The position numbers and the translations under genes are program-made. Source: Chersky-840 sp963810195 (GTDB taxonomy: Bacteria; Actinomycetota; Acidimicrobiia; Acidimicrobiales; UBA8190). Taken from it: DNA of 64,000 nt. Shown here piece by piece: positions 43,274-52,564 of the stretch. Where the stretch lies: contig CAWEMO010000005.1 in assembly GCA_963810195.1 (NCBI GenBank), positions 620,001 through 684,000 on the forward strand. The letters run 5' to 3'. Positions within the stretch are counted from its first letter, which is position 1, and every line of letters starts with the position of its first letter. The notes under the pieces were generated by a model, which made no database searches, was not told the origin of the DNA, and was given only the letters and a program-made list of their open reading frames with translations.

Positions 43274-44212
43274 CTAGCCGGTGAGCAGGTCGCGGGCGCC
43301 GGTGTCCGACGACGGGTGACGCAGTTTCGACATCGCCCTCGCCTCGATCTGCCGGATCCGCTCGCGCGTCAGGTTGAAGTGCTGCCCGACCTCCTCGAGG
43401 GTCCTCGGCTCCCCGCGGTCGAGACCGAAACGCAGGCGCAGGATGCTGGCCTCGCGGTCGTCGAGCGGAGCGAGCAACTCGTTGATCTCCTCGACCAGGA
43501 GGGCCTCGGCCGCATGGTCGAAGGGCGAGGTGGCATTCACGTCGGCCACCACGTCCCCCAGATCCGCGTCCCCGTCCTCACGGAGGGGCTCGGAAAGAGA
43601 CAGGGGCTCGGAGCGCCACCGCAGGACGTCGGTCAGCGTCTCGTACGACAGGGTCGTCTCGAGCGCGAGCTCGTCCACGGTGGGCTGGCGGCCGAGTTTC
43701 GACTCCAGGAAGCCCTGGGCCTTCTGCACCGCGCTCAGCATGTCCCCCGCGTGCACCGGCAGGCGGATCGTGCGACCGGTGTTGGCGATCCCGCGGGTGA
43801 TGGCCTGGCGGATCCACCACGTGGCGTAGGTGGAGAACTTGAAGCCCTTGCGCCAGTCGAACTTCTCCACCGCGTGGATGAGGCCCAGATTCCCCTCCTG
43901 GACCAGGTCGAGCAGCGGCAGTCCCGACGCCTGGTACTTCTTGGCGATGGATACGACGAGGCGGAGGTTCGACGAGACGAAGGTCTGCTGCGCGGCGGCA
44001 GCCGCACACTGGATCCTGCGGAGCTCGCGCTTCTTGGCCGGCGTCGGCTTGGAGCTCGGGTCGGCGAGGATGGCGGCGGCCTCGTGGCCCGCCTCGATGG
44101 CTTGTGCCAGACGAGCCTCGTCGTCCTTGGTGAGCAGGGGATAACGCCCGATGTCCCTCAGGTACAGCTTGACGAGGTCGGCGTCATCGCCATCCCCACG
44201 CTTCATCGCCAT
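43274..44212 (-). CDS. RpoD-family RNA polymerase sigma factor (compact, SigB/HrdB-like)
   Basis: 312 residues with AAGGAG before ATG 44212. Region 1.2 (DLVKLYLRDIGRYPLLTKDD), region 2 (NLRLVVSIAKKYQASGLPLL, GLIHAVEKFDWRKGFKFSTY, ATWWIRQAI), region 3 (RQPTVDELA), and region 4 (EEVGQHFNLTRERIRQIEAR) are complete. Region 1.1 and most of the non-conserved region of primary sigma factors are missing, so it is probably an alternative group-2 sigma for stress or stationary phase rather than the essential one. The DNA-binding helices are intact. Confidence 0.93.
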   Translation of the reverse strand: MAMKRGDGDDADLVKLYLRDIGRYPLLTKDDEARLAQAIEAGHEAAAILADPSSKPTPAKKRELRRIQCAAAAAQQTFVSSNLRLVVSIAKKYQASGLPLLDLVQEGNLGLIHAVEKFDWRKGFKFSTYATWWIRQAITRGIANTGRTIRLPVHAGDMLSAVQKAQGFLESKLGRQPTVDELALETTLSYETLTDVLRWRSEPLSLSEPLREDGDADLGDVVADVNATSPFDHAAEALLVEEINELLAPLDDREASILRLRFGLDRGEPRTLEEVGQHFNLTRERIRQIEARAMSKLRHPSSDTGARDLLTG

Positions 44213-44727
44213 CGAGCTCTCCTTCTGGTCACCGTCGCACCGCGCCGGCGATTCGGCGCCCGGATGTGGGCACCATGTCCTTGCTCTTCAGTTCTTCTCC
44301 GCAGCGCCAAGGGACGGGGCCGGGGTCATGCAGGCTCACTGCGACACGAACCCGCCCGATTGATGACTGTCCCGAAGCACCGCAACGTAAGCGTTCGGCT
44401 CGATCTGCGTCGTCGGGAACGACGGCCGGCGGCCCGAACGTCCTGGTGGTGGGGTGTTTCGTTGTCTGTATGTTTGTGGGACTCCAGGGCCCGATTCTCC
44501 GAGTGCAGACCGAGGTACCTGGCCCAGAAGGTTCCCGGTGTTGCGGTTCTCGTTCATTCTATCGAAAAACGTCACCTCACCGACCCCGTGACGTCATGGG
44601 TTGCCGGCTGACCCGGGGCCCGGGCATCCATCGACCCGCCGGCCCGGGCGGCGCGCGAGCCGGGTCGGGCACGGTGTTGTGCTCCGGTCGCTTTGAAAAG
44701 AGGGCCGGTCCGTGGCAAAATACTTAC
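44213..44727. other. 515-bp divergent intergenic region, sigma factor and MarR promoters
   Basis: No gene supported. It carries promoters for the sigma factor (leftward) and the MarR-MFS operon (rightward). Just before and within the MarR start are direct repeats GCAAAATAC (44715) and GCAAATAC (44737), 22 bp apart, possible operator half-sites. Confidence 0.45.
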
Positions 44728-45264
44728 ATGCCGCAAGCAAATACGTTGCCGCAGGGCCCCCCCTCGTCGCTCCGACCTGGGGGTTCGGGTTCGCCCGTCG
44801 CCGACGTGGCGGTGGAGCAGATCCAACAGAGCCTGCAGGTGGTGGCCCGCTCGGTCACCCAGGTCCGGGTGCACGAGCGCCTGTTGCAGGCCGCAGGGGT
44901 CCGCCTCGACCGTGCCGGCTCGGCCGCCCTGTACAAGCTGCACCTCCACGGCGACGCCATCAGGGTGACGGCGTTGGCCGAGATGCTGGGTGTCGACGCC
45001 CCCACGGTCACCCGCAAGATCCAGCAGCTCGAACGTGACGGGCTCGTGGTCCGTCATGCCGATCCCGCCGACGGCCGTGCCTCGCGGATCCGGCTGACGC
45101 CGTCGGGCCGACGCACCCTCGAACGGGTCATGAAGGCCAGACGGGCCTGGATCGACCGGCTCCTCGAGGGTTGGGACGACGAGGACCTGGCCCGGTTCGG
45201 GGCCCTGTTGGGCCGGTTCTCCGCCTCATTGGAGCGCGACCTGGAGGACGCCCGTGGCTCCTGA
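44728..45264 (+). CDS. MarR family transcriptional regulator
   Basis: 178 residues. After a Pro/Gly-rich N terminus, a winged HTH follows: IRVTALAEMLGVDAPTVTRK as recognition region, then IQQLERDGLVVRHADPADGR as the wing. The C-terminal dimer helix ends RFSASLERDLED. No Shine-Dalgarno is seen before ATG 44728, so the mRNA may be leaderless. It overlaps the MFS gene by 11 bp and presumably controls it in response to a drug or phenolic compound. Confidence 0.92.
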   Translation: MPQANTLPQGPPSSLRPGGSGSPVADVAVEQIQQSLQVVARSVTQVRVHERLLQAAGVRLDRAGSAALYKLHLHGDAIRVTALAEMLGVDAPTVTRKIQQLERDGLVVRHADPADGRASRIRLTPSGRRTLERVMKARRAWIDRLLEGWDDEDLARFGALLGRFSASLERDLEDARGS

Positions 45265-46897
45265 GACGGCGGTGGCGCCGGCACCGGCGCCGGCTGACCC
45301 TGCGTTCGACAAAGCGGAGCACCGCCGGATCCTCGTGATCGTGGTGGCGCTCATGCTCGGCATGATCCTCGCCTCGCTCGATCAGACGATCGTGTCGACG
45401 GCGCTGCCCACCATCGCGGGGGACCTGCACGGGCTCAACCACCTGTCGTGGGTCGTGACCGCGTACCTCTTGGCCTCGACCATCTCGATCCCGTTGTGGG
45501 GGAAGCTCGGGGACCTCTACGGCCGGAAGAACCTCTTCCAGCTGTCGATCGCGATCTTCCTGGTGGGCTCGATCTTGTCGGGGCTGGCTCAGAACATGGC
45601 CGACCTGATCGCCTCCCGCGCCCTGCAGGGCATCGGCGCCGGCGGGTTGATGGTCGGGGCGCAGGCCATCACCGGCGACGTGATCCCGGCCCGCCAGCGC
45701 GGGAAGTACATGTCGTACTTCGGCGCCGTGTTCGGCATCACGAGCGTCGTCGGCCCGCTGGCCGGAGGCTTGTTCACCCAGCACCTGTCCTGGCGCTGGA
45801 TCTTCTACATCAACGTGCCGATCGGCATCATCGCCATGTTCACCATTGCGGCAGTGCTCCATGTCCCGGTCAAGCGCGTCCCGCACAAGATCGACTGGCT
45901 CGGCACCGCCTTCATGTCGTCGGGGGTGACCGCCATCATCCTCCTCACCACGTGGGGCGGGATTCAATACGCCTGGGGCTCGGGTTTGATCATCGGGCTG
46001 GGGGTGCTCAGTGCCGCACTGCTGGCGGCCTTCTGCGTGGTCGAAGCGAGGGCGGCCGAGCCGCTGATCCCGCTCCTGTTGTTCAGGAACCGCACCTTCA
46101 CCGCCGCGTCGGGGGTGGGGTTCATCGTCGGCTTCTCGATGTTCGGGGCCATCGTGTACCTGCCCTTCTATCTGCAGACCGTCCACGGCGCCACGCCCAC
46201 CGCCGCGGGCCTGGAGCTGCTGCCATTGGTGGGCGGCATGCTGCTCACGTTCATCCTGAGCGGGCAGCTGGTGACGAGGACGGGCCGGTACAAGATCTTC
46301 CCGATCCTGGGCTCCGCCGTGCTGGCGATTGGTCTCTTCCTCCTCTCGCGTATGGGGGTGAGCACGTCGTTCGCGCTCACCTCGGTCTACATGGTCGTGG
46401 TCGGGCTCGGCGTGGGCCTGGTCATGCAGGTGCTCGTGGTGGCAGTGCAGAACTCGGTTCCCTACGAGCAGCTCGGCACGGCCACCGCCACTGCCACGTT
46501 CTTCCGCACCATCGGCGGCGCGTTCGGCGTGTCGGTCCTGAACGCCGTGTTCAACAACCGGTTGTTCTCGGCGCTGTCGATGGACCACCTGCCCAAGTCG
46601 GCGCGCGCCGTCGTGAGCGGTTCGAGCATCGTCGTCAACCCCGCCGCCATCGACCACCTACCACCTGCGGTCAGGGCCCCGATCGTGGAGGCCTTCAGCC
46701 ATTCCCTGCAGACGGTCTTCTTTGTCGCGGTGCCCTTCGCGGTGCTGGCGTTCGCGCTCAGCTGGCTGATCAAGGAGATCCCGTTGCGTACGACCGCGTT
46801 CAATCCCCCCACCGTGCCGGATCGGGGCGCCAGCAACGGCGGTGGGGGGAACGAGGGCACCGGGTCCGAGGCTGCCGTCGAAATCGCCGCCTTCTGA
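45254..46897 (+). CDS. MFS DHA2-family drug:H+ antiporter (EmrB/QacA type)
   Basis: 547 residues, 14 predicted helices. DHA2 features: LDQTIVSTALPTIAGDL in helix 1 (motif D1), GKLGDLYGRKNLF (motif A), the helix-5 antiporter motif GPLAGGLFTQHLSWRWIFYI, and a long last soluble tail. It exports hydrophobic toxic compounds using the proton gradient. GTG 45254 lies inside the end of the MarR gene, giving tight coupling. Confidence 0.95.
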   Translation: MAPETAVAPAPAPADPAFDKAEHRRILVIVVALMLGMILASLDQTIVSTALPTIAGDLHGLNHLSWVVTAYLLASTISIPLWGKLGDLYGRKNLFQLSIAIFLVGSILSGLAQNMADLIASRALQGIGAGGLMVGAQAITGDVIPARQRGKYMSYFGAVFGITSVVGPLAGGLFTQHLSWRWIFYINVPIGIIAMFTIAAVLHVPVKRVPHKIDWLGTAFMSSGVTAIILLTTWGGIQYAWGSGLIIGLGVLSAALLAAFCVVEARAAEPLIPLLLFRNRTFTAASGVGFIVGFSMFGAIVYLPFYLQTVHGATPTAAGLELLPLVGGMLLTFILSGQLVTRTGRYKIFPILGSAVLAIGLFLLSRMGVSTSFALTSVYMVVVGLGVGLVMQVLVVAVQNSVPYEQLGTATATATFFRTIGGAFGVSVLNAVFNNRLFSALSMDHLPKSARAVVSGSSIVVNPAAIDHLPPAVRAPIVEAFSHSLQTVFFVAVPFAVLAFALSWLIKEIPLRTTAFNPPTVPDRGASNGGGGNEGTGSEAAVEIAAF

Positions 46898-46956
46898 CTG
46901 CGCCGTCGGCCACCGCCGTGGCGTCGTGGGCGTCTGGCGTCGTCGGGCTGAATCGA

Positions 46957-47205
46957 TCAGACGCTGCGTAGCCGGCGGGTGCTCGGTGCGTCCGAGGTGG
47001 ATCCGAGCAAGGCAATGGCCTCGGCGCGCGCCTGGCGGTAGGACTCCCAGAGCTCGATCTTCTCGGAAAGGTCCCGAGCCATGGTGGCCTCGACGACCGA
47101 GAGGCGCATGTGCTCGACGAGTTGGCGGAGCCTGGTTCTGTCTCCGGGCGTCACGGGGCCCAAACGATCCTCGAACCTCATCGCCGCTGACATGGATCCG
47201 GACAT
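46957..47205 (-). CDS. Small hypothetical helical protein
   Basis: 82 residues with GGAGG seven bases before ATG 47205. Two long helices predominate (GDRTRLRQLVEHMRLSVVEA, then SEKIELWESYRQARAEAIAL), suggesting a helical hairpin or chorismate-mutase-like dimer. No catalytic residues of that family are evident. Convergent with the MFS gene. Confidence 0.6.
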   Translation of the reverse strand: MSGSMSAAMRFEDRLGPVTPGDRTRLRQLVEHMRLSVVEATMARDLSEKIELWESYRQARAEAIALLGSTSDAPSTRRLRSV

Positions 47206-47475
47206 CGGGTGCCTCCACTTCCGCCCTGGACTGCATCGACTCCCGTCCGGCCGAACTTGACCAGGTGTGCCGCGTTCCTCGCTCCACGCTTGTGCTCGAA
47301 GCGGTTCTGCATCGTGCGTGACCCCCACACGACTTCGAAGAGTGGTGTCCGCGACACTGGAATGCGGGCCGGTTAGACCTTCAGGTGTCCCGACCACCGG
47401 CCGAGACAGATCGGCGCCAGGCGTTGCTCAAGAGGCCGGCACGCCGCCGGAGATCGAGAGGGGAAGGGATTGGTC

Positions 47476-48798
47476 GTGTCCGAGAGGCGGCCGCGCTTCG
47501 GATCGAAGCCCCTCCCGACCCCTGTGCGGATCGTGGTCTACGTCGCCGCCGGTGCCCTCTTCGTGGTCATCCTCTTCGTCCGGGGTGGGCCCAATCCGGC
47601 CGAGACCGATGCGCATTCCGTGACGCTCCCCACCACGGACATCTCCCACGGCGACCTGCACGCGGCCGAACGCGACACCCTCGTGCCGAATCCACCGGGC
47701 TACCCCCTCTTGATGGCCCCGTTGGTGATCGCACTGCGACCTTGGATCGGATCGCCCCGGTGGTGCGACGACAAACCCATCCCCAAGATTCTGCAGACGT
47801 TCGGGGATGCGTACTTCCGGTCGATACTCGGGCCCTGTACCGCCAAGCACGGGGGCGATCACGGGAAGCCCTATCCCATCTGGTACCGCTCGCAAGCGGT
47901 GCTCGCCATTCTCGGATGGGTCGTGCTCAGTGCGGGAGCCGTCATGCTCCTGGGTGCATCCGGAGCGGGGGGAGGGGCGATCGAGGTGGTCCTCGTCGTC
48001 GCCCTGGCCGTGCTCCCGGCGTCGTCGGACGCCATCGCCCAGACCTTTCATCCCCAGGATCTCATGAGCATGGGTTTCACCTGCGCCGGGCTCTCCCAGG
48101 CGCTGCGGCGACGATGGGTGTGGGTCGGCGTCTTGTTCGCGGCGGCGTTCCTGTGCAAGCAATTCGCACTCTTACCGCTGATGGCCACCCTGGCAGCCGC
48201 GCCGGGATGGCGCTGCCGGGCCCGGACCCTGATTCCGCTGGCAGGGGTCGTCGCCCTGGGCGTGGTGCCGTTCTACCTGGCCGCCCCCGTCGACACCGTG
48301 CGGGCGATGACGGCCGTGTACGTCGAAGGCGTGGCGCTCGTCAAGACCCCCACGATGGTGGGCGTGCTGAACATCAGCGAGCACCTGAAGCTCGAGATCG
48401 CTCGTGACGCACCGCTCGTGGCGGCCGCGGGACTCGCCCTGTGGGCCAGGTGGCGGAGCCGAGATCTGCTCCTGGCCCCGGTGCCGCTCGTCGGGCTGGC
48501 CCTCGCCTGCCTGGCCACGAGGCTCGTCTTCGAGATCTCCCTTCTCAACTACTACTTCCTGGCCGTGGCCGTCGCACTGCTCCTGCTCGACCTCATCCGC
48601 CGGCGCCTGCCCCTGTGGTCCGTGGCCTGGATCGTCGCCACCCGTTACGGGCTCTCCCCGATCGCCCCGCATGCACCGCTGACCTTGACCGCAGCCCTGT
48701 TCCTGATGGCCGCCCTGGTCCCGCTGGTGCTCGGGCTGGCACAGCTGCCGTCCCGGGCGCGGCCCTCGTCCGGGATCCCGAGCCCCAGTCTCGGTTGA
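47476..48798 (+). CDS. Polytopic membrane protein, GT-C glycosyltransferase-like
   Basis: 440 residues from GTG 47476 (site GGGAAGGG; TTG 47470 also in frame). About ten hydrophobic helices. A large first outside loop contains AETDAHSVTLPTTDISHGDL with acidic residues, and FHPQDLMSMGF plus RRWVWVGVLFAAAFLCKQFA resemble GT-C/DUF2029 polyprenyl-phosphate-dependent glycosyltransferases. It probably adds sugars to a lipid or wall polymer on the outer membrane face. No glycan cluster is adjacent. Confidence 0.72.
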   Translation: MSERRPRFGSKPLPTPVRIVVYVAAGALFVVILFVRGGPNPAETDAHSVTLPTTDISHGDLHAAERDTLVPNPPGYPLLMAPLVIALRPWIGSPRWCDDKPIPKILQTFGDAYFRSILGPCTAKHGGDHGKPYPIWYRSQAVLAILGWVVLSAGAVMLLGASGAGGGAIEVVLVVALAVLPASSDAIAQTFHPQDLMSMGFTCAGLSQALRRRWVWVGVLFAAAFLCKQFALLPLMATLAAAPGWRCRARTLIPLAGVVALGVVPFYLAAPVDTVRAMTAVYVEGVALVKTPTMVGVLNISEHLKLEIARDAPLVAAAGLALWARWRSRDLLLAPVPLVGLALACLATRLVFEISLLNYYFLAVAVALLLLDLIRRRLPLWSVAWIVATRYGLSPIAPHAPLTLTAALFLMAALVPLVLGLAQLPSRARPSSGIPSPSLG

Positions 48799-48857
48799 CC
48801 GACCGCTGCGCACGCCGGAGACCAGGGCCCCGGCGGCGACACCCGGGCCGAGTGCGG

Positions 48858-49700
48858 TCAGCGACAGGGCTTCCAGGGCTTGGCCTTCAGTGCCAGGCCC
48901 TTTTCGATGGCGTCGCGCCCGGACAGGTCGGCGCTCGGGCAGAAGCGAGCGGGCGGGACGTGGTACTCCACTTCGACCACCGCTTTGCTGGCTGCGGTCC
49001 ACCCGTTGTACAGGGCACACTCGTGGTACTTCGCACACTGCTCGTTGATGGCGAAGTCGAAGGTGCTCTCGAGTTGGCTCAGCTGGCCGGTGTCGTTCTT
49101 GAGTCCGGCCGACAGGCCGTGTGCGTGCGCGATGGCGGCGAGGTCCTCGTTGAACGTCAGCTGTTCGGCCGCGGTGAGCGCGAAACCCGTGGCGTTCTCG
49201 TACCCGTCGACGTTGTCGAAGTCCACGGCGTCGAAGCCGGCCGTCTCACACTTTGCGACCCGGGCGTCGATGATGGGGAGCAGGACAGCGGTGGCCCGGA
49301 TGTCGACCCAGCGTTCGCCCGGCCAGCCGTTGGACTTGCCCAGGACCGAGGCCGGGTACGCCTTGGCGTCGGGTCGGAAGTCCTCCCACGTACCGGCATC
49401 GACGTAACAGACCGCATGGGCTCCGACCGCGTGGATGGCCGCCACCGACGCGGTGTTGAGAGTGGTGCCGTTGGTGGCGTAGAGGTCGACGTCGTAGACG
49501 TTGGGCCGGACGCAGGCGCCCCCCTTCTGCGAGACCGCGCACAAGGTGGTGTTGAGCTTTCCCTGGAGCTGGTACTGCCATCGCAAACCCGGGCTGGGGA
49601 CCCACATGCTCTTGCCGCTCGCCACCGGTGCCATGGCGAAGAGCGTGGTGCCGAGCACCGCGGCCGCCACGATGACGCCCCGCACGCCACCCAATCGCAT
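48858..49700 (-). CDS. Secreted GH114 endo-alpha-1,4-polygalactosaminidase-like protein
   Basis: 280 residues. Signal peptide (VRGVIVAAAVLGTTLFAMAP). TIM-barrel motifs of GH114: WQYQLQGKLN near the start, YDVDLYATN, AVCYVDAGTWEDFRPD, FDAVDFDNVDGYENATGF (acidic active site) and GLKNDTGQL. It is predicted to cleave galactosaminogalactan-like polymers. ATG 49700 gives a proper signal peptide; GGTGG lies upstream. Confidence 0.88.
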   Translation of the reverse strand: MRLGGVRGVIVAAAVLGTTLFAMAPVASGKSMWVPSPGLRWQYQLQGKLNTTLCAVSQKGGACVRPNVYDVDLYATNGTTLNTASVAAIHAVGAHAVCYVDAGTWEDFRPDAKAYPASVLGKSNGWPGERWVDIRATAVLLPIIDARVAKCETAGFDAVDFDNVDGYENATGFALTAAEQLTFNEDLAAIAHAHGLSAGLKNDTGQLSQLESTFDFAINEQCAKYHECALYNGWTAASKAVVEVEYHVPPARFCPSADLSGRDAIEKGLALKAKPWKPCR

Positions 49701-49861
49701 GGCCCCACCCACGTCCACAGCGTAGGCCCGCCCTCGACACGTCGCCGAGGTCAGGGGAACCGTCGTACGCTCCTGCGGCGTCGACCGATGACCGGCGGGC
49801 ATCATGAGAGGATCTGGCGTGACGTGGCGGTGACGACCTTTAGGGCACCAGGGGCGCTGCG

Positions 49862-51034
49862 GTGAGCGAGTTCCTGTTCGCGCTCGGGTTGGTGATCGTG
49901 GTGATCACCGCCGCCAACGTCGTCTTCACCCTGGTGCTGCCCAGGCGGCCCGCCGGCATCGAGCGGCTGTCGCTCGTGGTCAACAGGATCGTGCGGATGG
50001 CCTTTCTCGCCGTTTCGCGTGCGGGGAGGCGCTACGAGGTCAAAGACGCCCTGCTGGCGCCCGCGGCCCCGGTCGCGCTCTTGGCACAGCTCGTGGTGTG
50101 GCTGGGATTCTTCGTCCTGGGCTACGCGTGCATGCTCGAGCGGACGACCCACACGTTCTCAGCAGCGTTCACCCAGGCCGCGGTGGCCCTGTTCAGCGTG
50201 GGCACGTCCCACGCCGGGGGCCCGCCCAGTCGCTGGCTCGACATCGCGGCCGGCGCCACGTGGGCCATCGTGGTGACGCTGCAGATCGCGTACCTCCCTT
50301 CGCTCTACGACGCCTTCAATCGCCGCGAGGCATTGGTGGCGATGCTCGAGAGCCGGGCCGGGCTCCCGGCGTGGGGACCCGAGGTGCTCGCTCGCCATCA
50401 ATTGGTCGGGATCGTCGACGCCCTCCCCAACTTCTACGCCCAGTGGGAGCAGTGGGCCGCAGACCTGGCCGAGAGCCACACCACCTATCCGGTCCTGCTG
50501 CTGTTCAGGTCGCCCGAGCCTTGGTACTCGTGGGTCGTGGGCCTGCTGGCGGTGCTCGACGGCGCCGCCATGCACCTGGCCCTGTCGCCCGACGGGGCCT
50601 CGTCCCAAGCCCGCCTGTGCCTGCGCATGGGGTTCACGGCCCTCAACCGGATCGCCAAGACGCTCGGATGGCACGTGGACCCCGATCCGAATCCCGAAGG
50701 GCCGATCACCTTGACCTTCGAGGAGTTCGAGGAGGCCGTGCACATGCTGGCCGAGATCGGATTCCCCATGGAGCTGTCGGCCGAGGACGCCTGGCCGAAC
50801 TTCCGGGGATGGCGGGTGAACTACGAGACCAACGCCTACCGACTGGCCGACCGAGTCATGGCGCCACCTGCTCCTTGGTCGGGGCCGCGCCGACACCTCC
50901 GGTCGGGCCCGGTCGCACCGCGCCGTCCACCACAACGAAGCCCGGTTGCCAAGGCTGCCGCCCTGCATCGGCCCCCACCGGTCACCGCGCCGGCCCGAAG
51001 GCGGGGAAGGACCGCCCGACCGGACAAGGCGTAG
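49862..51034 (+). CDS. Membrane protein, ion-channel-like, unknown
   Basis: 390 residues from GTG 49862. Three helices in the N-terminal 145 residues: 3-25, 72-94, 133-152. The segment FTQAAVALFSVGTSHAGGPP resembles a degenerate potassium-channel pore loop (TxGxS-type). The remainder is a soluble helical domain (PNFYAQWEQWAADLAESHTT, LTFEEFEEAVHMLAEIG) and a Pro/Arg-rich tail. Proteins with this layout are common and uncharacterised in actinobacteria. Transport is possible but unproven. Confidence 0.68.
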   Translation: MSEFLFALGLVIVVITAANVVFTLVLPRRPAGIERLSLVVNRIVRMAFLAVSRAGRRYEVKDALLAPAAPVALLAQLVVWLGFFVLGYACMLERTTHTFSAAFTQAAVALFSVGTSHAGGPPSRWLDIAAGATWAIVVTLQIAYLPSLYDAFNRREALVAMLESRAGLPAWGPEVLARHQLVGIVDALPNFYAQWEQWAADLAESHTTYPVLLLFRSPEPWYSWVVGLLAVLDGAAMHLALSPDGASSQARLCLRMGFTALNRIAKTLGWHVDPDPNPEGPITLTFEEFEEAVHMLAEIGFPMELSAEDAWPNFRGWRVNYETNAYRLADRVMAPPAPWSGPRRHLRSGPVAPRRPPQRSPVAKAAALHRPPPVTAPARRRGRTARPDKA

Positions 51035-51053
51035 TCCCGCCGGCCGCGCCCTG

Positions 51054-51341
51054 TCAGCCGGAGATCGGGGAGCTGTCCCCGGGCTCGTAGGTGAGGTCGA
51101 CGCTCACGGAGTCGGGGCGCTTGGTCGGGTCGAGGGTGATGGCGAAACCGTCGACCACGTCCACGAGCTTCACGGCGTCGACGTGGGGCCGCGCCACCCC
51201 GCCCCATTTCGTCCGTGCCCGACGACGGGCCTCGGCCAGGTCGTCGGCTACCACCAGGACGACCTCGTGATCCTCGGTTAGGCGCCCCGGGGCGGGATCG
51301 CCCCCCAGGTAGACGGCGTACAGCCGTGGCTCGCTGCTCAC
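51054..51341 (-). CDS. DUF1543 domain protein
   Basis: 95 residues. LYAVYLGGDPAPGRLTEDHE and VVLVVADDLAEARRRARTKW are the DUF1543 signature. The protein is a small alpha/beta fold of unknown function. Its GTG start overlaps the ROK kinase stop by 4 bp (GTGA), so it is translated together with that enzyme. Confidence 0.82.
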   Translation of the reverse strand: MSSEPRLYAVYLGGDPAPGRLTEDHEVVLVVADDLAEARRRARTKWGGVARPHVDAVKLVDVVDGFAITLDPTKRPDSVSVDLTYEPGDSSPISG

Positions 51342-52405
51342 GGCCGCTCCTCAGTCGGTCGCTTGTCTGTCGGTCGCTCCTCTGTCGGCCGCTTGTCTGT
51401 CGACCGCTCATCGATGGGCCTTTCGTCGTTCGGATGCTCCTCGGCCAAACGCTCTTCGACCAGCACCGTGGCCCCGACCGCGCCCGAGAGGTCGCCGAGC
51501 TCGGTGCCGAGGACCTCGGGGGGGAGCTCGGGGAAGCGCAGGTTCCTGACCATGGCCTGCTCGACGCGGCGGACGAAGGGCTCTCCCAACCGATCCCCGA
51601 GACCCCCTCCGACGATGATTGCCTGGAGCTCGAGCAGGTTTTGGGCGTTCGCCAATGCCAGGCCCAGGGCGTCGACGGCCTCGTCGATGAGCTCGATCGT
51701 GAGACGGTCACGCTGTTCGAGGGCATCGGCGATGACCGAGCTCGTGACACGGTCACGGCCCTTGCGCTCCATGATCTCGAACAGCTTGGTCTTCTGGCCC
51801 TTCTCGATCCGGTGCCGTGCGGTCTGCTCGATCGACAGCCGGCCCGCATACGCCTCGAGGCAGCCCAGCCGGGTGCACCCGCAGCGGCGGCCGCCGGGCT
51901 TGACCGTGGTGTGGCCGATCTCCCCGGCGTTGCCGCGGCCGTGGTGCAGCTCGCCTCTGAGGATGAGGCCGCCGCCGACGCCCGTACCGACGAAGACGCC
52001 CAGGAAATCCCGAAAGCGTCGCCCCGCCCCTTGCCTGAACTCACCCATGACCGCGGCCCGTACATCGTTGTCGACGACCACCCGTATCCCGTGGAACGCA
52101 GCGCTGACCGTGGGCCCGAGCGCCACGTCGTCCACGAAGCCCGGGACGTTGCGGGCGTTGGACACGTGGCCGGTCGTCACGTCGACGGATCCCGGTGTCC
52201 CGATGCCGATGGCACGGAGGGCGGAGGGCTCCATCCCGGCGTTTTCCAGCGCGCTGCGGATGCTGGCCACGATCTCGGCGACGACGTCCGCGGCATTGGT
52301 GTTCGGAGTCGGGTGTCGGGACTGGCCGACCACGATGCCGGAGGACACCACCACGGCCTGGATCTTCGTGCCGCCCAGATCGACGCCGGCAGTCACCTGA
52401 CTCAT
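51338..52405 (-). CDS. ROK-family sugar kinase/glucokinase with charged repeat tail
   Basis: 355 residues. GVDLGGTKIQ (7-16, phosphate 1), catalytic Asp114 in VVDNDVRAA, FVGTGVGGG (phosphate 2), and the ROK zinc signature His165 plus Cys175, Cys177, Cys182 (CGCTRLGC) are intact. It should phosphorylate glucose or a related sugar. From about residue 320 the C terminus turns into TDKRPTEERP-type repeats, unusual for this family. ATG 52405 gives the standard N terminus. Confidence 0.92.
   Translation of the reverse strand: MSQVTAGVDLGGTKIQAVVVSSGIVVGQSRHPTPNTNAADVVAEIVASIRSALENAGMEPSALRAIGIGTPGSVDVTTGHVSNARNVPGFVDDVALGPTVSAAFHGIRVVVDNDVRAAVMGEFRQGAGRRFRDFLGVFVGTGVGGGLILRGELHHGRGNAGEIGHTTVKPGGRRCGCTRLGCLEAYAGRLSIEQTARHRIEKGQKTKLFEIMERKGRDRVTSSVIADALEQRDRLTIELIDEAVDALGLALANAQNLLELQAIIVGGGLGDRLGEPFVRRVEQAMVRNLRFPELPPEVLGTELGDLSGAVGATVLVEERLAEEHPNDERPIDERSTDKRPTEERPTDKRPTEERP
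51339..51413 (-). repeat. 15-bp coding repeats at the end of the ROK gene
   Basis: Five units of the type GTCGGTCGCTTGTCT/GTCGGTCGCTCCTCT encode alternating RPTDK and RPTEE. They run right up to the stop codon and the start overlap of the next gene. Adding a unit would keep frame. Confidence 0.8.
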
Positions 52406-52564
52406 GGTGAGCGGGTCCTCCCGCATCGTGGGTGTGCGTATTCCCACGTCACGGTAGCCGTCAACGCACGCGGTCCCGGGCATGCTCCTCGGGGCGCTGG
52501 CCGGGTGAGGAAGGGCCGGCCCCAGGCACTGCGGCTCCGCCCGCGAGCCGCGGTCGAGGACCCC

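Noticed and set aside
44336..44727. A gene extending upstream from the MarR start (to 44266)
   Set aside because: The added 154 residues are Arg/Gly/Ser-rich with no motif; ATG 44728 gives a normal MarR length.
45128..46657. 509-codon open frame antisense to the MFS gene
   Set aside because: Extreme His/Asp/Arg/Gln composition and no domain; it mirrors the codon pattern of the real MFS gene on the opposite strand.
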